A DNA stretch of 64,000 nucleotides, taken from positions 60,639-124,638 of the forward strand of contig JANXAZ010000003.1 of NCBI GenBank assembly GCA_025062095.1. Reading direction: 5' to 3'. Source of the stretch: Geminicoccaceae bacterium (GTDB lineage Bacteria; Pseudomonadota; Alphaproteobacteria; Geminicoccales; Geminicoccaceae). Every line of letters starts with the position of its first letter. Position 1 is the stretch's first letter. The translations under genes and the position numbers were made by a program. A model generated the notes under the pieces. The model made no database searches. It was not told where the DNA came from and saw only the letters and a list, made by a program, of their open reading frames with translations. Shown here one piece after another: positions 8,801 through 16,872 of the stretch.

Positions 8801-9648
8801 TGGTCGAGCGTCGTCCGTTCTTCACGGCGGTCGCCCATGCGACCCTGATCCTCGGGGTCGTCGTCTTGGCGTTGCCGATCTGGATCGTGCTCGTCACCTC
8901 CACCCAACGGATGGAAGACGTGCTCTCCGCCCCGATCCCCATGTGGTTCGGGGATCGCGGGCTCGAGAACTACACGACCGTGCTCGTCGGGGGCGTGCAA
9001 GGCTCGCAGACCGGGCCAGTGGGCCGGATGATGCTGAATTCGCTGGTCATGGCGCTGGCGATCGCCTTCGGCAAGATCGCGATCTCGATGCTCTCGGCCT
9101 TCGCCGTCGTCTATTTCCGCTTCCCCGGCCGCATGCTCGCCTTCTGGACGATCTTCGTCACCCTCATGCTACCGGTCGAGGTGCGGATCCTGCCCACCTT
9201 CGAGGTCGTCGCCAACCTCGGCCTCCTGAATTCCTATGTCGGGCTCACGGTGCCGCTGATCGCCTCGGCCACCGCCACCTTCCTCTTCCGGCAGTTCTTC
9301 CTCACCGTGCCCGAGGAGTTCACCGAGGCCGCACGGGTCGACGGTGCGGGTCCTTTGCGTTTTTTCTGGTGGATCCTGTTGCCTCTTTCGAGAACCAACA
9401 TCGCGGCGCTGTTCGTGATCCTTTTCATCTATGGTTGGAACCAGTATCTTTGGCCCTTGTTGATCACGACCGACGAGCGCTATTACACGATCGTGATGTC
9501 GATCCAACGTTTGGTCGAGGCCACCGACGCCGCTCCCGAGTTCCACCTCGTGGCCGCGGTGGCGATGCTCGCCATGCTGCCCCCGGTGGCCGTCGTCCTC
9601 CTCATGCAGCGCTGGTTCGTCAAAGGCCTGGTCGAGGGCGAAAAATAG
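8800..9648 (+). CDS. ugpE: ABC transporter permease, UgpE type
   Basis: A 282-residue permease, matching the 281 residues of E. coli UgpE. It has about six helices and an EAA loop EAARVDGAGPLRFFWWILLP. The C-terminal part YGWNQYLWPLLITTDERYYTIVMSIQRL is a strong UgpE signature. The ATG shares bases with the ugpA stop (TGATG), which indicates translational coupling. No ATP-binding protein gene (ugpC) follows; the next gene is a peptidase. The importer must therefore use an ATPase encoded elsewhere. Confidence 0.94.
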   Translation: MVERRPFFTAVAHATLILGVVVLALPIWIVLVTSTQRMEDVLSAPIPMWFGDRGLENYTTVLVGGVQGSQTGPVGRMMLNSLVMALAIAFGKIAISMLSAFAVVYFRFPGRMLAFWTIFVTLMLPVEVRILPTFEVVANLGLLNSYVGLTVPLIASATATFLFRQFFLTVPEEFTEAARVDGAGPLRFFWWILLPLSRTNIAALFVILFIYGWNQYLWPLLITTDERYYTIVMSIQRLVEATDAAPEFHLVAAVAMLAMLPPVAVVLLMQRWFVKGLVEGEK

Positions 9649-9754
9649 CCGCCCGCCTCCGCGGATCGCGCGAGGCTTGCCCGTTCGCGTTAACCCTCGC
9701 ACAAGAAGACGAGGCTACAAGCCGGAGCGCGCGACGGAAACGGGGAAGGGGCGC

Positions 9755-10552
9755 GTGGCTGCACGAAAGGCGGGGTCGGCGGCGGGGCTCGCTTGGGCCC
9801 TGCTCGCTCTTCTCGTAGGGGGAGCCGCGCCGGCGGACCGGGCGATGGTGCCCCGTCTCGAGGCGGGGGATCGGCTCGTCCTTGCGCGCCCGGAGGAGCG
9901 CTCGCCGCGGCCGCGGTTGGGAGGCCTCGCCCGGCGCGCGCTTCTCGCCGGTCACGCCCGCGCGCCGCGCATACCGGACGGATCGGCTCCTTCGCGCGCG
10001 CCGGCCTGGCTCGAGGCCTCCGAGGAGCGCGAATTCGCCACCCGCGCCGCCGCTCTGCCCCTGCGCCCGCCCGTCGAGCCGCTTCTCGTATCGAGCGGTT
10101 TCGGTCCGCGCACGAGCCCCTTCACCGGTCGCCCGATTCTGCACCAGGGCCTCGATCTCGCGGCGCCGCGCGGCGCCCTCGTGCGCGCGGCGGGAGCCGG
10201 GATCGTGCGCCGGACGGGCTGGGACGGGCCCTTCGGACGGATCGTCGAGATCGCGCACGAAGGCGGGCTCGTGAGCCGGTACGCCCATCTCGATCGGATC
10301 CTCGTGCGCGCCGGCACGCGCGTGTTCGCCGGCCAGCCGATCGGCCGCGTCGGCTCGAGCGGGCGCAGCACCGGGCCGCACCTGCACTTCGAGGTGCGGC
10401 TCGCGGGTACGCCGCAAGATCCCGCCCGCTGGCTGCGCGCGGGGCTGTTGCTCGCCGCCGTCGAGGGCGGAACCGCGCGCGCGGGGATCCTCGGCACGGT
10501 CCCGCTCGACGGCCTCACCGGCTTGGGCGGCGAGCCGGATCCCGCGCCGTGA
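9755..10552 (+). CDS. M23 family metallopeptidase (LytM domain), exported
   Basis: A 265-residue exported peptidoglycan-type endopeptidase. A signal peptide or anchor lies at residues 8-27 (SAAGLAWALLALLVGGAAPA), followed by a basic, Pro/Arg-rich linker. The LytM domain spans about 110-220 and has the zinc ligands His130 and Asp134 (HQGLD) and the HLH pair His209/His211 in GPHLHFEV, so it should be active rather than a NlpD/EnvC-like activator. The GTG at 9755 is chosen because GGGGAAGGGG precedes it and it places the signal peptide at the N-terminus. The 3' end overlaps the next gene (GTGA). Confidence 0.88.
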   Translation: MAARKAGSAAGLAWALLALLVGGAAPADRAMVPRLEAGDRLVLARPEERSPRPRLGGLARRALLAGHARAPRIPDGSAPSRAPAWLEASEEREFATRAAALPLRPPVEPLLVSSGFGPRTSPFTGRPILHQGLDLAAPRGALVRAAGAGIVRRTGWDGPFGRIVEIAHEGGLVSRYAHLDRILVRAGTRVFAGQPIGRVGSSGRSTGPHLHFEVRLAGTPQDPARWLRAGLLLAAVEGGTARAGILGTVPLDGLTGLGGEPDPAP

Positions 10553-11658
10553 TCGCCGAACTCGACCCTCCCGCGCTGCTCCTGCTCGGCGGGATCCTCT
10601 TGGGCGCGGGCTTCGGTGCCCTCGCGCAAGCGAGCCATTTCTGCATCATGGGTTCGCTCGCCGATCTCGTGCTCTTCGGCAGCGCGCGCCGGCTGCGCTC
10701 CTGGCTGTTGGCGATCGCGGTGGCGATCCTCGGCACCCAGCTCGCGGCCTGGCTCGGGCTCGTGCCGCTCGCCGAGAGCCGCCATCTCGCTCCGGCGATC
10801 GCCCTGGGCCCCGCGATTTTGGGGGGGCTGGCTTTCGGTTTCGGCATGGTTCTCGCCGGCGGCTGCGCGAGCCGCTCGCTCGTGCGCGCCGCTTCCGGCA
10901 GTCTCGAGGCGCTCGTCGTGCTCCTGGTCATGGCGGTGGCGAGCTGGGCCGCGCAACTCGGCCCCCTGGCGCCGCTGCACCGTGCGCTGCGCGAGGCCAC
11001 GACGCTCGAGCTCGCCCGCCCGCAGGCGCTTTCCGAGCCGCTCGCGGCGCTCTTCGGCACGGGCTCGGAAGAGGCGCGGCTCTTCCTCGGTCTTCTGTTC
11101 GGCCTCGCGCTCTTCCTCTTCTGCTTCGCCGATCCGCGCTTCCGCGGCCGGCGCGCGGAGGTGGCGACCGGATTGGGCCTCGGTCTTCTCGTCGTCGCCG
11201 GATGGCTGTGGACGGGCTGGCTCGCGCGCGACCCCTTCGAGCCCGCGGGGCCGCAGTCCCTGAGCTACGTCGGACCGGTGGCCGAGAGTTTGTTGTACGT
11301 CGTGACCGGCGAGAGCCGCGCGCCCTTCGGCCCCGCGCTCGTCCTCGGGACGGTGGCGGGCGCGGCCGCGGTCGCGCTCGCGCGCGGCGGATTCCGACTG
11401 CGCGCGGGGGAAGGTGCCGCGGGGCTGGGGCGTCCGCTTCTGGGAGCCGTGCTCATGGGGGTGGGCGGGGCGATGGCGATGGGCTGCACGATCGGCCAGG
11501 GGCTGAGCGGCGTCTCGACGCTCGGGGCGAGTTCGCTGGTGGCCACGCTCGCCATCGTCGCGGGTGGAACCTGGGCGCTGCGCTGGCTCGAGACGGGAAG
11601 CCTGTTGCTCGGTCTCGAGCGTCGCCGACGGGCGCCGACCCGTCCCGCCGAACCGTGA
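10549..11658 (+). CDS. YeeE/YedE family sulfur transporter (TsuA-like)
   Basis: A 369-residue membrane protein with about nine or more helices. It carries the three conserved cysteines of thiosulfate transporter TsuA/YeeE: Cys32 in ASHFCIMG, Cys106 in AGGCASRSL and Cys313 in MGCTIGQGLSG. In TsuA these line the path and hand thiosulfate across the membrane. It therefore probably imports thiosulfate or a related sulfur species, though selenium-type YedE relatives look similar. The GTG start overlaps the peptidase stop by four bases. The next gene is an ArsR regulator with redox-sensor cysteines, supporting a role in sulfur metabolism. Confidence 0.88.
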   Translation: MIAELDPPALLLLGGILLGAGFGALAQASHFCIMGSLADLVLFGSARRLRSWLLAIAVAILGTQLAAWLGLVPLAESRHLAPAIALGPAILGGLAFGFGMVLAGGCASRSLVRAASGSLEALVVLLVMAVASWAAQLGPLAPLHRALREATTLELARPQALSEPLAALFGTGSEEARLFLGLLFGLALFLFCFADPRFRGRRAEVATGLGLGLLVVAGWLWTGWLARDPFEPAGPQSLSYVGPVAESLLYVVTGESRAPFGPALVLGTVAGAAAVALARGGFRLRAGEGAAGLGRPLLGAVLMGVGGAMAMGCTIGQGLSGVSTLGASSLVATLAIVAGGTWALRWLETGSLLLGLERRRRAPTRPAEP

Positions 11659-11743
11659 TCTGGCAACGGCTTCGCGCGACGTCTATCCTCGGGAGCAGCG
11701 GGCGGGTTCCCCGGGCCCGGCCGCCCGTGCGCAGGGGGAGAGG

Positions 11744-12121
11744 ATGGACGACTTCGATCCGGTGAAAGTGGAAGCGAGCGCGCGAGAAGCGAGTCGCCTT
11801 CTCAAGGCGCTCGCCAATCAGCATCGCTTGATGATCCTGTGCCAACTCGTGGGTCGCGAGCGCTCGGTGGGCGAGCTCGTACGCGCCGTCGGGCTCAGCC
11901 AGTCGGCGCTGTCTCAACACCTCGCCCGGCTGCGACGGGACGGTCTCGTCCGGACCCGACGCGAAGCCCAGACGATCTGGTACTCGATCGCCGCGCCGGA
12001 GGTCAACGCGCTGCTCGAGAGGCTCTACGAGATCTATTGCGCGCCCGGCGCGAGCCCGCGGCCGAGCCCCTCCGCGGCGAGATCCGAGGCCCTGGCGGCG
12101 GAACCGGAAGTCTGCGGCTGA
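11744..12121 (+). CDS. ArsR family regulator, candidate persulfide sensor (BigR/SqrR-like)
   Basis: A 125-residue winged-helix repressor. The recognition helix region reads GLSQSALSQHLARLRRDGLV, and the wing is RTRREAQTIWYSI. It lacks the CXC metal-binding motif of ArsR/SmtB metal sensors. Instead it has two cysteines, Cys33 (MILCQL) and Cys99 (EIYCAPG). They lie 66 residues apart, the same spacing as the cysteine pair of the persulfide sensors BigR and SqrR. The likely role is release of DNA when reactive sulfur forms a tetrasulfide bridge, controlling the neighbouring transporter. A strong GGGGGAGAGG site precedes the ATG. Confidence 0.85.
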   Translation: MDDFDPVKVEASAREASRLLKALANQHRLMILCQLVGRERSVGELVRAVGLSQSALSQHLARLRRDGLVRTRREAQTIWYSIAAPEVNALLERLYEIYCAPGASPRPSPSAARSEALAAEPEVCG

Positions 12122-12132
12122 GGGCCGCCGGC

Positions 12133-12903
12133 GTGCGCAGCCGCGCGCTCCGCCCCGTCGGCGCGCTCGCCGTAGCGCTCCTCCTTCTTTTCGCTTCGGC
12201 GTTCCTGCCCGTGCGGGCGGCGGGCCTGGTGGCCGATCTCTCGCACCGGCTGGTGGCGATCACCACCGGCTTCGCCGGCACCGAGGTCCTCCTGTTCGGT
12301 GCGCTCGAGCGGCCCGGTGCCGACGTCGTCGTCGTCGTGCGGGGGCCCGCTTCCGATCAAACGGTGCGGCGCAAGCGCCGCGTGAGCGGGATCTGGCTCA
12401 ACGCCGAGGAGCTGCGCTTCCGCGCGGTGCCGGGCTATTACGCGCTCGCCGCGAGCCGGCCGCTCGAGCAGCTCGTTTCCCCGGCCGAGCGGGCGCGCTT
12501 GCACCTCGGGGCCGAATATCTGCCGCTCGAGCCGATCGGTCCGCGCAAGACGAGCGAGCGCGCGCTCGCCGAATACCGCGCGGCCCTGGTGCGCAACAAG
12601 CAGCGTCGCGGGCTGTGGGCCCGCGAGGTGGGCAAGATCACCTTCGTCGGCGATCGGCTGTTCCGCACCACGCTCGTCTTTCCGGGCAACGTCCCGCCCG
12701 GCAACTACCAGATCACGGCGCTTGAGGTCCGCGACGGGGTCGTGACGAGCGCGCAGTCGAGCGTGCTTTCGATCTCGAAGGTCGGCATCGAGGCCGAGCT
12801 CTCCTATTTCGCGCGCCACCATTCGGCGCTGTACGGTCTCGCCGCGATCCTCATCGCGGTCGGTGCCGGCTGGGGCGCGAGCGCGCTCTTCGAGCGCGCG
12901 TGA
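12133..12903 (+). CDS. Alph_Pro_TM family protein (TIGR02186-type)
   Basis: A 256-residue alphaproteobacterial envelope protein. A signal peptide ends at VRA near residue 32, a periplasmic domain of about 190 residues follows, and one helix lies at the C-terminus (LYGLAAILIAVGAGWGASAL). The opening of the mature part (LVADLSHRLVAITTGFAGTEVLLFGAL) and VRRKRRVSGIWLN are hallmarks of this family. Its molecular role is not known; relatives often sit next to sulfite-exporter or sulfur genes and a universal stress protein, as here. The GTG at 12133 lies just after the regulator's stop, so the two are probably cotranscribed. Confidence 0.82.
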   Translation: MRSRALRPVGALAVALLLLFASAFLPVRAAGLVADLSHRLVAITTGFAGTEVLLFGALERPGADVVVVVRGPASDQTVRRKRRVSGIWLNAEELRFRAVPGYYALAASRPLEQLVSPAERARLHLGAEYLPLEPIGPRKTSERALAEYRAALVRNKQRRGLWAREVGKITFVGDRLFRTTLVFPGNVPPGNYQITALEVRDGVVTSAQSSVLSISKVGIEAELSYFARHHSALYGLAAILIAVGAGWGASALFERA

Positions 12904-12932
12904 GGATCGCGGGCGGCTCGGGAGACGCGACC

Positions 12933-13439
12933 ATGGAGGAGGATACGCCGAGCAGCGCTCGTCCCCCGCGACCCCCGCAGAAGGAGCGGGTCTTTCTCGT
13001 CCTCGTCGACGAGAGCGAGGAGATGGCGAACGCGCTGCGCTTCGCCTGTCGGCGCGCCCGCCACACCCGCGGTCGGGTCGCCCTTCTCTACGTGATCGAG
13101 CCGGTGGAGTTCCAGCACTGGCTCGGGGTCGGGCGCCTCATGGAGGAGGACGCGCGCGCCGCCGCCGAACAGCGCCTGCACACGCTCGCCGCCCGGGTCT
13201 TCGAGCAGACCGGGACGATGCCGGCGATCTACATCCGCGAGGGCTCGCGCGCCGAAGAGCTCCTCAAGCTCATCGACGAGGAACCCTCGATCTCGCTCCT
13301 CGTGCTCGCCACCGCTTCCGGCTCGAGCAATCCCGGTCCCGTGGTCTCTTATCTGCTCGCCAATCTGCGCCGGCTGCGGATCCCGGTGACTTTGGTTCCG
13401 GGCGAGCTCACCCCGGAAGAGATCGACGCCGTCACCTGA
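12933..13439 (+). CDS. Universal stress protein (UspA family)
   Basis: A 168-residue cytoplasmic protein with a single Usp fold of about 140 residues after a Pro-rich N-terminal extension. The pattern VFLVLVDESEEMANALRFACRRARHTRGRVALLYVIEP is the usual first strand-helix-strand. The last part (SLLVLATASGSSNPGPVVSYL) lacks a clean GxxGx9G(S/T) ATP loop, so it is probably of the non-ATP-binding kind. The ATG at 12933 is preferred because GGAG lies 8 bases before it. A GTG at 12900, overlapping the upstream stop, is an alternative. It ends 8 bp from the convergent amidase gene. Confidence 0.88.
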   Translation: MEEDTPSSARPPRPPQKERVFLVLVDESEEMANALRFACRRARHTRGRVALLYVIEPVEFQHWLGVGRLMEEDARAAAEQRLHTLAARVFEQTGTMPAIYIREGSRAEELLKLIDEEPSISLLVLATASGSSNPGPVVSYLLANLRRLRIPVTLVPGELTPEEIDAVT

Positions 13440-13447
13440 CCGCGCGC

Positions 13448-14326
13448 TCAACAGGGGCTTTCGCGGCCGTCGAGGGTGAGAAGGGGCAGATAGAGATCCG
13501 GCCGCCGGTCGCGGAACAGCCCCCAGGCGGCGCGCTCGCGAGCGAGCCGGTCGAGGTCGTAACTCGCCACCAACACCGCCTCCTCTTCCGGCCCGGCGAC
13601 GGCGACGATCGCTCCCCGGGCATCGGTCAGAAAGGAGCTGCCGTAAAACGTCACCGTGCAGCTCCGTCCGACCTCGGTGCCGATGCGGTTGGCGGCGACC
13701 ACCGGGACCATGTTCGCGGCCGCGTGTCCCTGCATGACCCGCTGCCAGTGCTCGCGGCTGTCGAGCGTCGGGTCCTGAGGCTCGCTGCCGATCGCCGAAG
13801 GATAGAGAAGGATCTCCGCCCCCATGAGCACCATGGCGCGGGCCGCTTCCGGGAACCACTGGTCCCAACAGATGCCCACGCCGATGCGGCCGACCCGCGT
13901 GGTCCAGGCGCGGAACCCGGTGTCTCCGGGATTGAAGTAGTATTTTTCCTGGTAACCCGGGCCGTCGGGGATGTGGCTCTTGCGATAGATGCCGAGTACC
14001 TGACCGTCGGCGTCGATCACCGCCAGCGAGTTGAAGTAAGCGGTATTGGACCGCTCGAAAAAACTCACCGGCAGAACGATCCCGAGTTCCTTGGCCAGCC
14101 GGCTCATCCGCGCGAGCAAGGGATGACCCTCGACCGGGGCGGCGAGCGCGAAATGCTGCGGATCCTGGTCCTTGCAGAAATAGGGGATCGAGAACAGCTC
14201 GGGCAGGAGCACGAGGTCCGCGCCCCGCGCCGCCGCTTCCCGCACGAGGCTTTCGGCGCGCGCGACGTTGACGTCGCGGTCGGGCCCCATGGCCATCTGC
14301 ACGGTGGCGACCGTGATCCGCCGCAT
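13448..14326 (-). CDS. aguB: N-carbamoylputrescine amidase (carbon-nitrogen hydrolase)
   Basis: A 292-residue nitrilase-superfamily enzyme. The Glu-Lys-Cys triad is visible as Glu43 (LLPELF), Lys116 (YRKSHIP) and Cys153 (GICWDQWFPE). The segments RKSHIPDGPGYQEKYYFNPGDTGF and CWDQWFPEAARAM are the standard signature of AguB, which turns N-carbamoylputrescine into putrescine, CO2 and ammonia in the agmatine route to polyamines. Agmatine deiminase (aguA) is not in the window, so the pathway partner must lie elsewhere. The length matches the family (about 290). Confidence 0.9.
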   Translation of the reverse strand: MRRITVATVQMAMGPDRDVNVARAESLVREAAARGADLVLLPELFSIPYFCKDQDPQHFALAAPVEGHPLLARMSRLAKELGIVLPVSFFERSNTAYFNSLAVIDADGQVLGIYRKSHIPDGPGYQEKYYFNPGDTGFRAWTTRVGRIGVGICWDQWFPEAARAMVLMGAEILLYPSAIGSEPQDPTLDSREHWQRVMQGHAAANMVPVVAANRIGTEVGRSCTVTFYGSSFLTDARGAIVAVAGPEEEAVLVASYDLDRLARERAAWGLFRDRRPDLYLPLLTLDGRESPC

Positions 14327-14396
14327 GGGCGAAACCCTCCAGGCCGGGGCTCGTCTCGCCCGGCTCCGCTCTCTCAAGAGGAGGCGCCGGCCCCGG

Positions 14397-15011
14397 TCAA
14401 GCCTCGCCCGCGCGCGCGCGACCGAGATAGGTCCAGGCGAGAAGGCGCGGGCCGGGGAGGAGCTTGCCGGTCTCGAGCCGCTCGATCGCGAAGCCCGCTG
14501 CGCGCACGAGCTCGGCGATCGGGCGATCGAGACGACAGCCTCCCGCGAGCCGCCGCCACCAGGGGGCGAGCCGACGCTGCCAGGAGGCCACGTCGGGATC
14601 GGGGCAGAGGCCGTGTTCGAGGAAGAGATAGGGGGCTCCGGGGGCGAGCACGCGGCGGATCTCGGCGAGGGCCCTGCCCACCTCGGGGATCGAACAGAGA
14701 CAGAAGGTGGAGACCACGGCGTCGACCGAACGATCGGGCAAGGGCAGAGCTTCGGCCGAGGCGACGAAGAAGGACACCGGCACCGGGGCGCGCGCGGAGC
14801 GTCCCCGGGCCAGAAGGAGATGATCGAGGTTCGGCTCGCTCGCGAGCAGATGCGCGACCGAGGGCCCAAAATAGGGCAGGTTGCGCCCGGTCCCGGCACC
14901 GATCTCGAGCACGAGCCCCGCGGCATCGGCGAGCGCGCGGGCGCGCAAGGGCGCGAGGCGCGGATGGGCCATCGCGAGATCGAGGAGCCGGCTCGACAGG
15001 CGCAGGCGCAC
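14397..15011 (-). CDS. Class I SAM-dependent methyltransferase
   Basis: A 204-residue methyltransferase. The SAM-binding motif I is LVLEIGAGTGRNLPYF, the acidic motif region is ASEPNLDHL, and the later pattern SFFVASAEALPLPDRSVDAVVSTFCLCSIPEVGRALAEIRRVLAPGA is typical of the UbiE/methyltransf_11 group. A phosphatidylethanolamine- or METTL7-like small-molecule substrate is possible but not shown. The start is GTG at 15011. It is 70 bp upstream, in the same direction, of the amidase gene. Confidence 0.85.
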   Translation of the reverse strand: MRLRLSSRLLDLAMAHPRLAPLRARALADAAGLVLEIGAGTGRNLPYFGPSVAHLLASEPNLDHLLLARGRSARAPVPVSFFVASAEALPLPDRSVDAVVSTFCLCSIPEVGRALAEIRRVLAPGAPYLFLEHGLCPDPDVASWQRRLAPWWRRLAGGCRLDRPIAELVRAAGFAIERLETGKLLPGPRLLAWTYLGRARAGEA

Positions 15012-15118
15012 CGCGTTCGTTCCGATCGGACATGCGCGCGACGCGAGGGCGGTGTCGTGCTAAATTGAAACGCACCGGGCGGGGAAGAGCGATTCTCGCT
15101 CCGGGAACGAGGTGGGCC

Positions 15119-16129
15119 ATGGTCCCCGAGGCCGGACGACGGAAGGTGGCGGGCGGGCTCGCCCTTCTGGGCGGGCTCGCGCTCGCGGGGCTTTTGCCCC
15201 GGACGCGGGCGGCGCGCGCCGGGGTGCGCGAGACGGCGCGCGCCGTGGTGGGGCTGCGCGCCGAGATCCATCCCGAGGCGCGCAGCCTGGCCACGCTCGG
15301 GCGCGAGCGGATCGGCAGCGGGGTGGCGATCGACGCCGCCGGGCTCGTGCTCACCATCGGCTACCTCGTGCTCGAGGCGAGCGGGATCGAGCTCCGCGCG
15401 GAAGGGCGCGCGGTTCCCGGCGAGGTCGTGGCGTACGACGGCGAATCCGGTCTCGCGCTGGTGCGCGCGAAGGGGGCGCTCGGTGTTCAGCCGGCACCGC
15501 TCGGGCGGGCGGCGGAGCTTCCGCTCGGGACCCCGCTTCTCGTCGTGAGCCGCGCCACGCGGTTGGACGGTCGTCAGGTCTCGCTCGTCGACCGCCGCGA
15601 GTTCGCCGGATATTGGGAATATCTCTGCGAGGAGGCCCTCTTCACCCGTCCGCCCCATCCCGAGTTCGCGGGTGCGGCGCTCGTCGAGGCGGGCGGGACG
15701 GTGGTCGGGATCGGCTCCTTGTTCGTATCCGATGCCGCCGCGCGCGGAGTCGAATCGCCGGGCAACATGTTCGTCCCGGTCGATCTCCTGCGCCCGATCC
15801 TGGCCGATCTCTTGGCCTTCGGCCGGCGCCAGACCCCGCCGCGGCCCTGGCTCGGACTGTTTTTGCGCGAAGAAGGGGCGATGGTGCGGGTGGTCCGGGT
15901 CGCCGAGGGCGGGCCGGCCGAGCGCGCCGGGGTGCGCGCGGGCGACCTGGTGATCGCCCTCGCCGGCGAGCGGGTCGGCTCGCTCGCCGAGCTCTACCGC
16001 AGGCTGTGGAACCAGGGCCCGGCGGGGATCGACGTGACCCTCGATCTCCACGGCGAGCGGGGCCTCCGGCGCGTGATCGTGACGTCGATGGATCGCGACC
16101 GTTGGTTGCGCTGGGGGCGGACCTTCTGA
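15119..16129 (+). CDS. HtrA/DegP-like protein with PDZ domain, catalytic triad lost
   Basis: A 336-residue envelope protein with an N-terminal hydrophobic segment (residues 10-26) serving as signal or anchor. A trypsin-like HtrA fold spans about 40-230 (IGSGVAIDAAGLVLT, then LGTPLLVVSRA) and a PDZ domain about 240-330 (PWLGLFL, GPAERAGVRAGDLVIALAGERVGSL). All three catalytic positions appear changed: His to Tyr82 in LTIGYLV, Asp to Gly111 in ESGLALV, and Ser to Ala184 where GNSGGP is expected (PEFAGAAL). It is probably a pseudoprotease acting as a scaffold or chaperone. An active paralogue lies at 48552-49637. Confidence 0.82.
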   Translation: MVPEAGRRKVAGGLALLGGLALAGLLPRTRAARAGVRETARAVVGLRAEIHPEARSLATLGRERIGSGVAIDAAGLVLTIGYLVLEASGIELRAEGRAVPGEVVAYDGESGLALVRAKGALGVQPAPLGRAAELPLGTPLLVVSRATRLDGRQVSLVDRREFAGYWEYLCEEALFTRPPHPEFAGAALVEAGGTVVGIGSLFVSDAAARGVESPGNMFVPVDLLRPILADLLAFGRRQTPPRPWLGLFLREEGAMVRVVRVAEGGPAERAGVRAGDLVIALAGERVGSLAELYRRLWNQGPAGIDVTLDLHGERGLRRVIVTSMDRDRWLRWGRTF

Positions 16130-16140
16130 TCCTCGGACCT

Positions 16141-16169
16141 TTGACAGAGTCCGCGCGCGGGGCGAAAAG
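16141..16169 (+). promoter_or_regulatory. Possible promoter of the Rap1a-like gene
   Basis: A perfect -35 TTGACA at 16141-16146 lies 11 bases after the upstream stop. The -10 region (around 16164-16169, GAAAAG) is poor, so this is only a weak candidate for the two-gene run at 16199-16869. Confidence 0.3.
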
Positions 16170-16198
16170 ACGAGAAGCGGAGAAGAGGAGCAACGAGG

Positions 16199-16606
16199 AT
16201 GCGGCCGATTTCGGCGGGTGTCTTGGTGGCGGGCGTGCTCTCGGCGACGGCCGCGGCTCAGCCCCTCGATCCCAAGCTCGAGACCACGCGCGCGCTTCTG
16301 GAGCTGTGCGCGGCCGAGCCCGGCTCGCCGCGATACGGTGCTCGGTTGAGCTATTGCGAAGGGTTCATCGCCGGTACCGGGCTTCTCTACGAGAAGCTCG
16401 TCGAGGCCGGGGCGATCAGACCCTGGGCGTGCGCCCCTTCGCCCCCGAGCGCCGAGGAGATCCGCACCGCTTTCGTGCGCTGGGCGCGCGCCAATCCGCG
16501 ATATCTCGACGAGCCGCCGGTCGACGGCTTCTGGCGGGCGATGGCCGCCACCTGGCCCTGTCCCGAAAAGCCCGAGAAGCCCGCACCGACGCGCCGGAAA
16601 CCGTGA
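16199..16606 (+). CDS. Exported Rap1a/Tai-like small protein
   Basis: A 135-residue protein with a signal peptide ending at AAA-QP near residue 21. The four cysteines are arranged as in the Rap1a/Tai immunity fold: LLELC, then YCEGFIAGTG, then WACAP, and a final TWPCP. These usually form two disulfides in the periplasm. In type VI secretion systems this fold protects against amidase effectors, but no secretion or effector gene is present. Many alphaproteobacteria carry stand-alone members of unknown role. It is followed 14 bp later by a lipoprotein gene. Confidence 0.7.
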   Translation: MRPISAGVLVAGVLSATAAAQPLDPKLETTRALLELCAAEPGSPRYGARLSYCEGFIAGTGLLYEKLVEAGAIRPWACAPSPPSAEEIRTAFVRWARANPRYLDEPPVDGFWRAMAATWPCPEKPEKPAPTRRKP

Positions 16607-16620
16607 CGAGGAGAGAAGAG

Positions 16621-16869
16621 ATGGTCATGCGTTCGAGGCTCGGAGGGCTGTGCGCGGCCGCGGTCGCGGTCGGGCTCCTGGCGGGCTGTCAGGTGAACCA
16701 GAAAACCGGGGAGCGCACGCTCACCGGTGCCGCGGTGGGTGCCGCCGGCGGCGCCGCGGTGGGGCTCATCACCGGCAACTTCGTGACCAAGACGCTGACC
16801 GGCGCGGCGGCCGGTGCGGCGGGCGGTTTCGTGTACGACCAGATCAAGAAGAGCCAAGGGGGCAAGTGA
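16621..16869 (+). CDS. Small glycine-zipper lipoprotein
   Basis: An 82-residue lipoprotein. The signal peptide ends in the lipobox LLAGC, with the lipidated Cys near residue 22. The mature part has a run of GxxxG repeats (GAAVGAAGGAAVGLITG and TGAAAGAAGGF), the glycine-zipper pattern of the SlyB/OsmB-like and YMGG groups, which pack in membranes. The start at 16621 has GAGGAGAGAAG just upstream; an in-frame ATG two codons later is possible. It probably shares a transcript with the Rap1a-like gene and ends before a hairpin. Confidence 0.82.
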   Translation: MVMRSRLGGLCAAAVAVGLLAGCQVNQKTGERTLTGAAVGAAGGAAVGLITGNFVTKTLTGAAAGAAGGFVYDQIKKSQGGK

Positions 16870-16872
16870 CCC

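Noticed and set aside
11744..12121. Arsenic or metal-sensing ArsR
   Set aside because: No CXC or other metal-site motif, while the two cysteines have persulfide-sensor spacing and the neighbour is a sulfur transporter.
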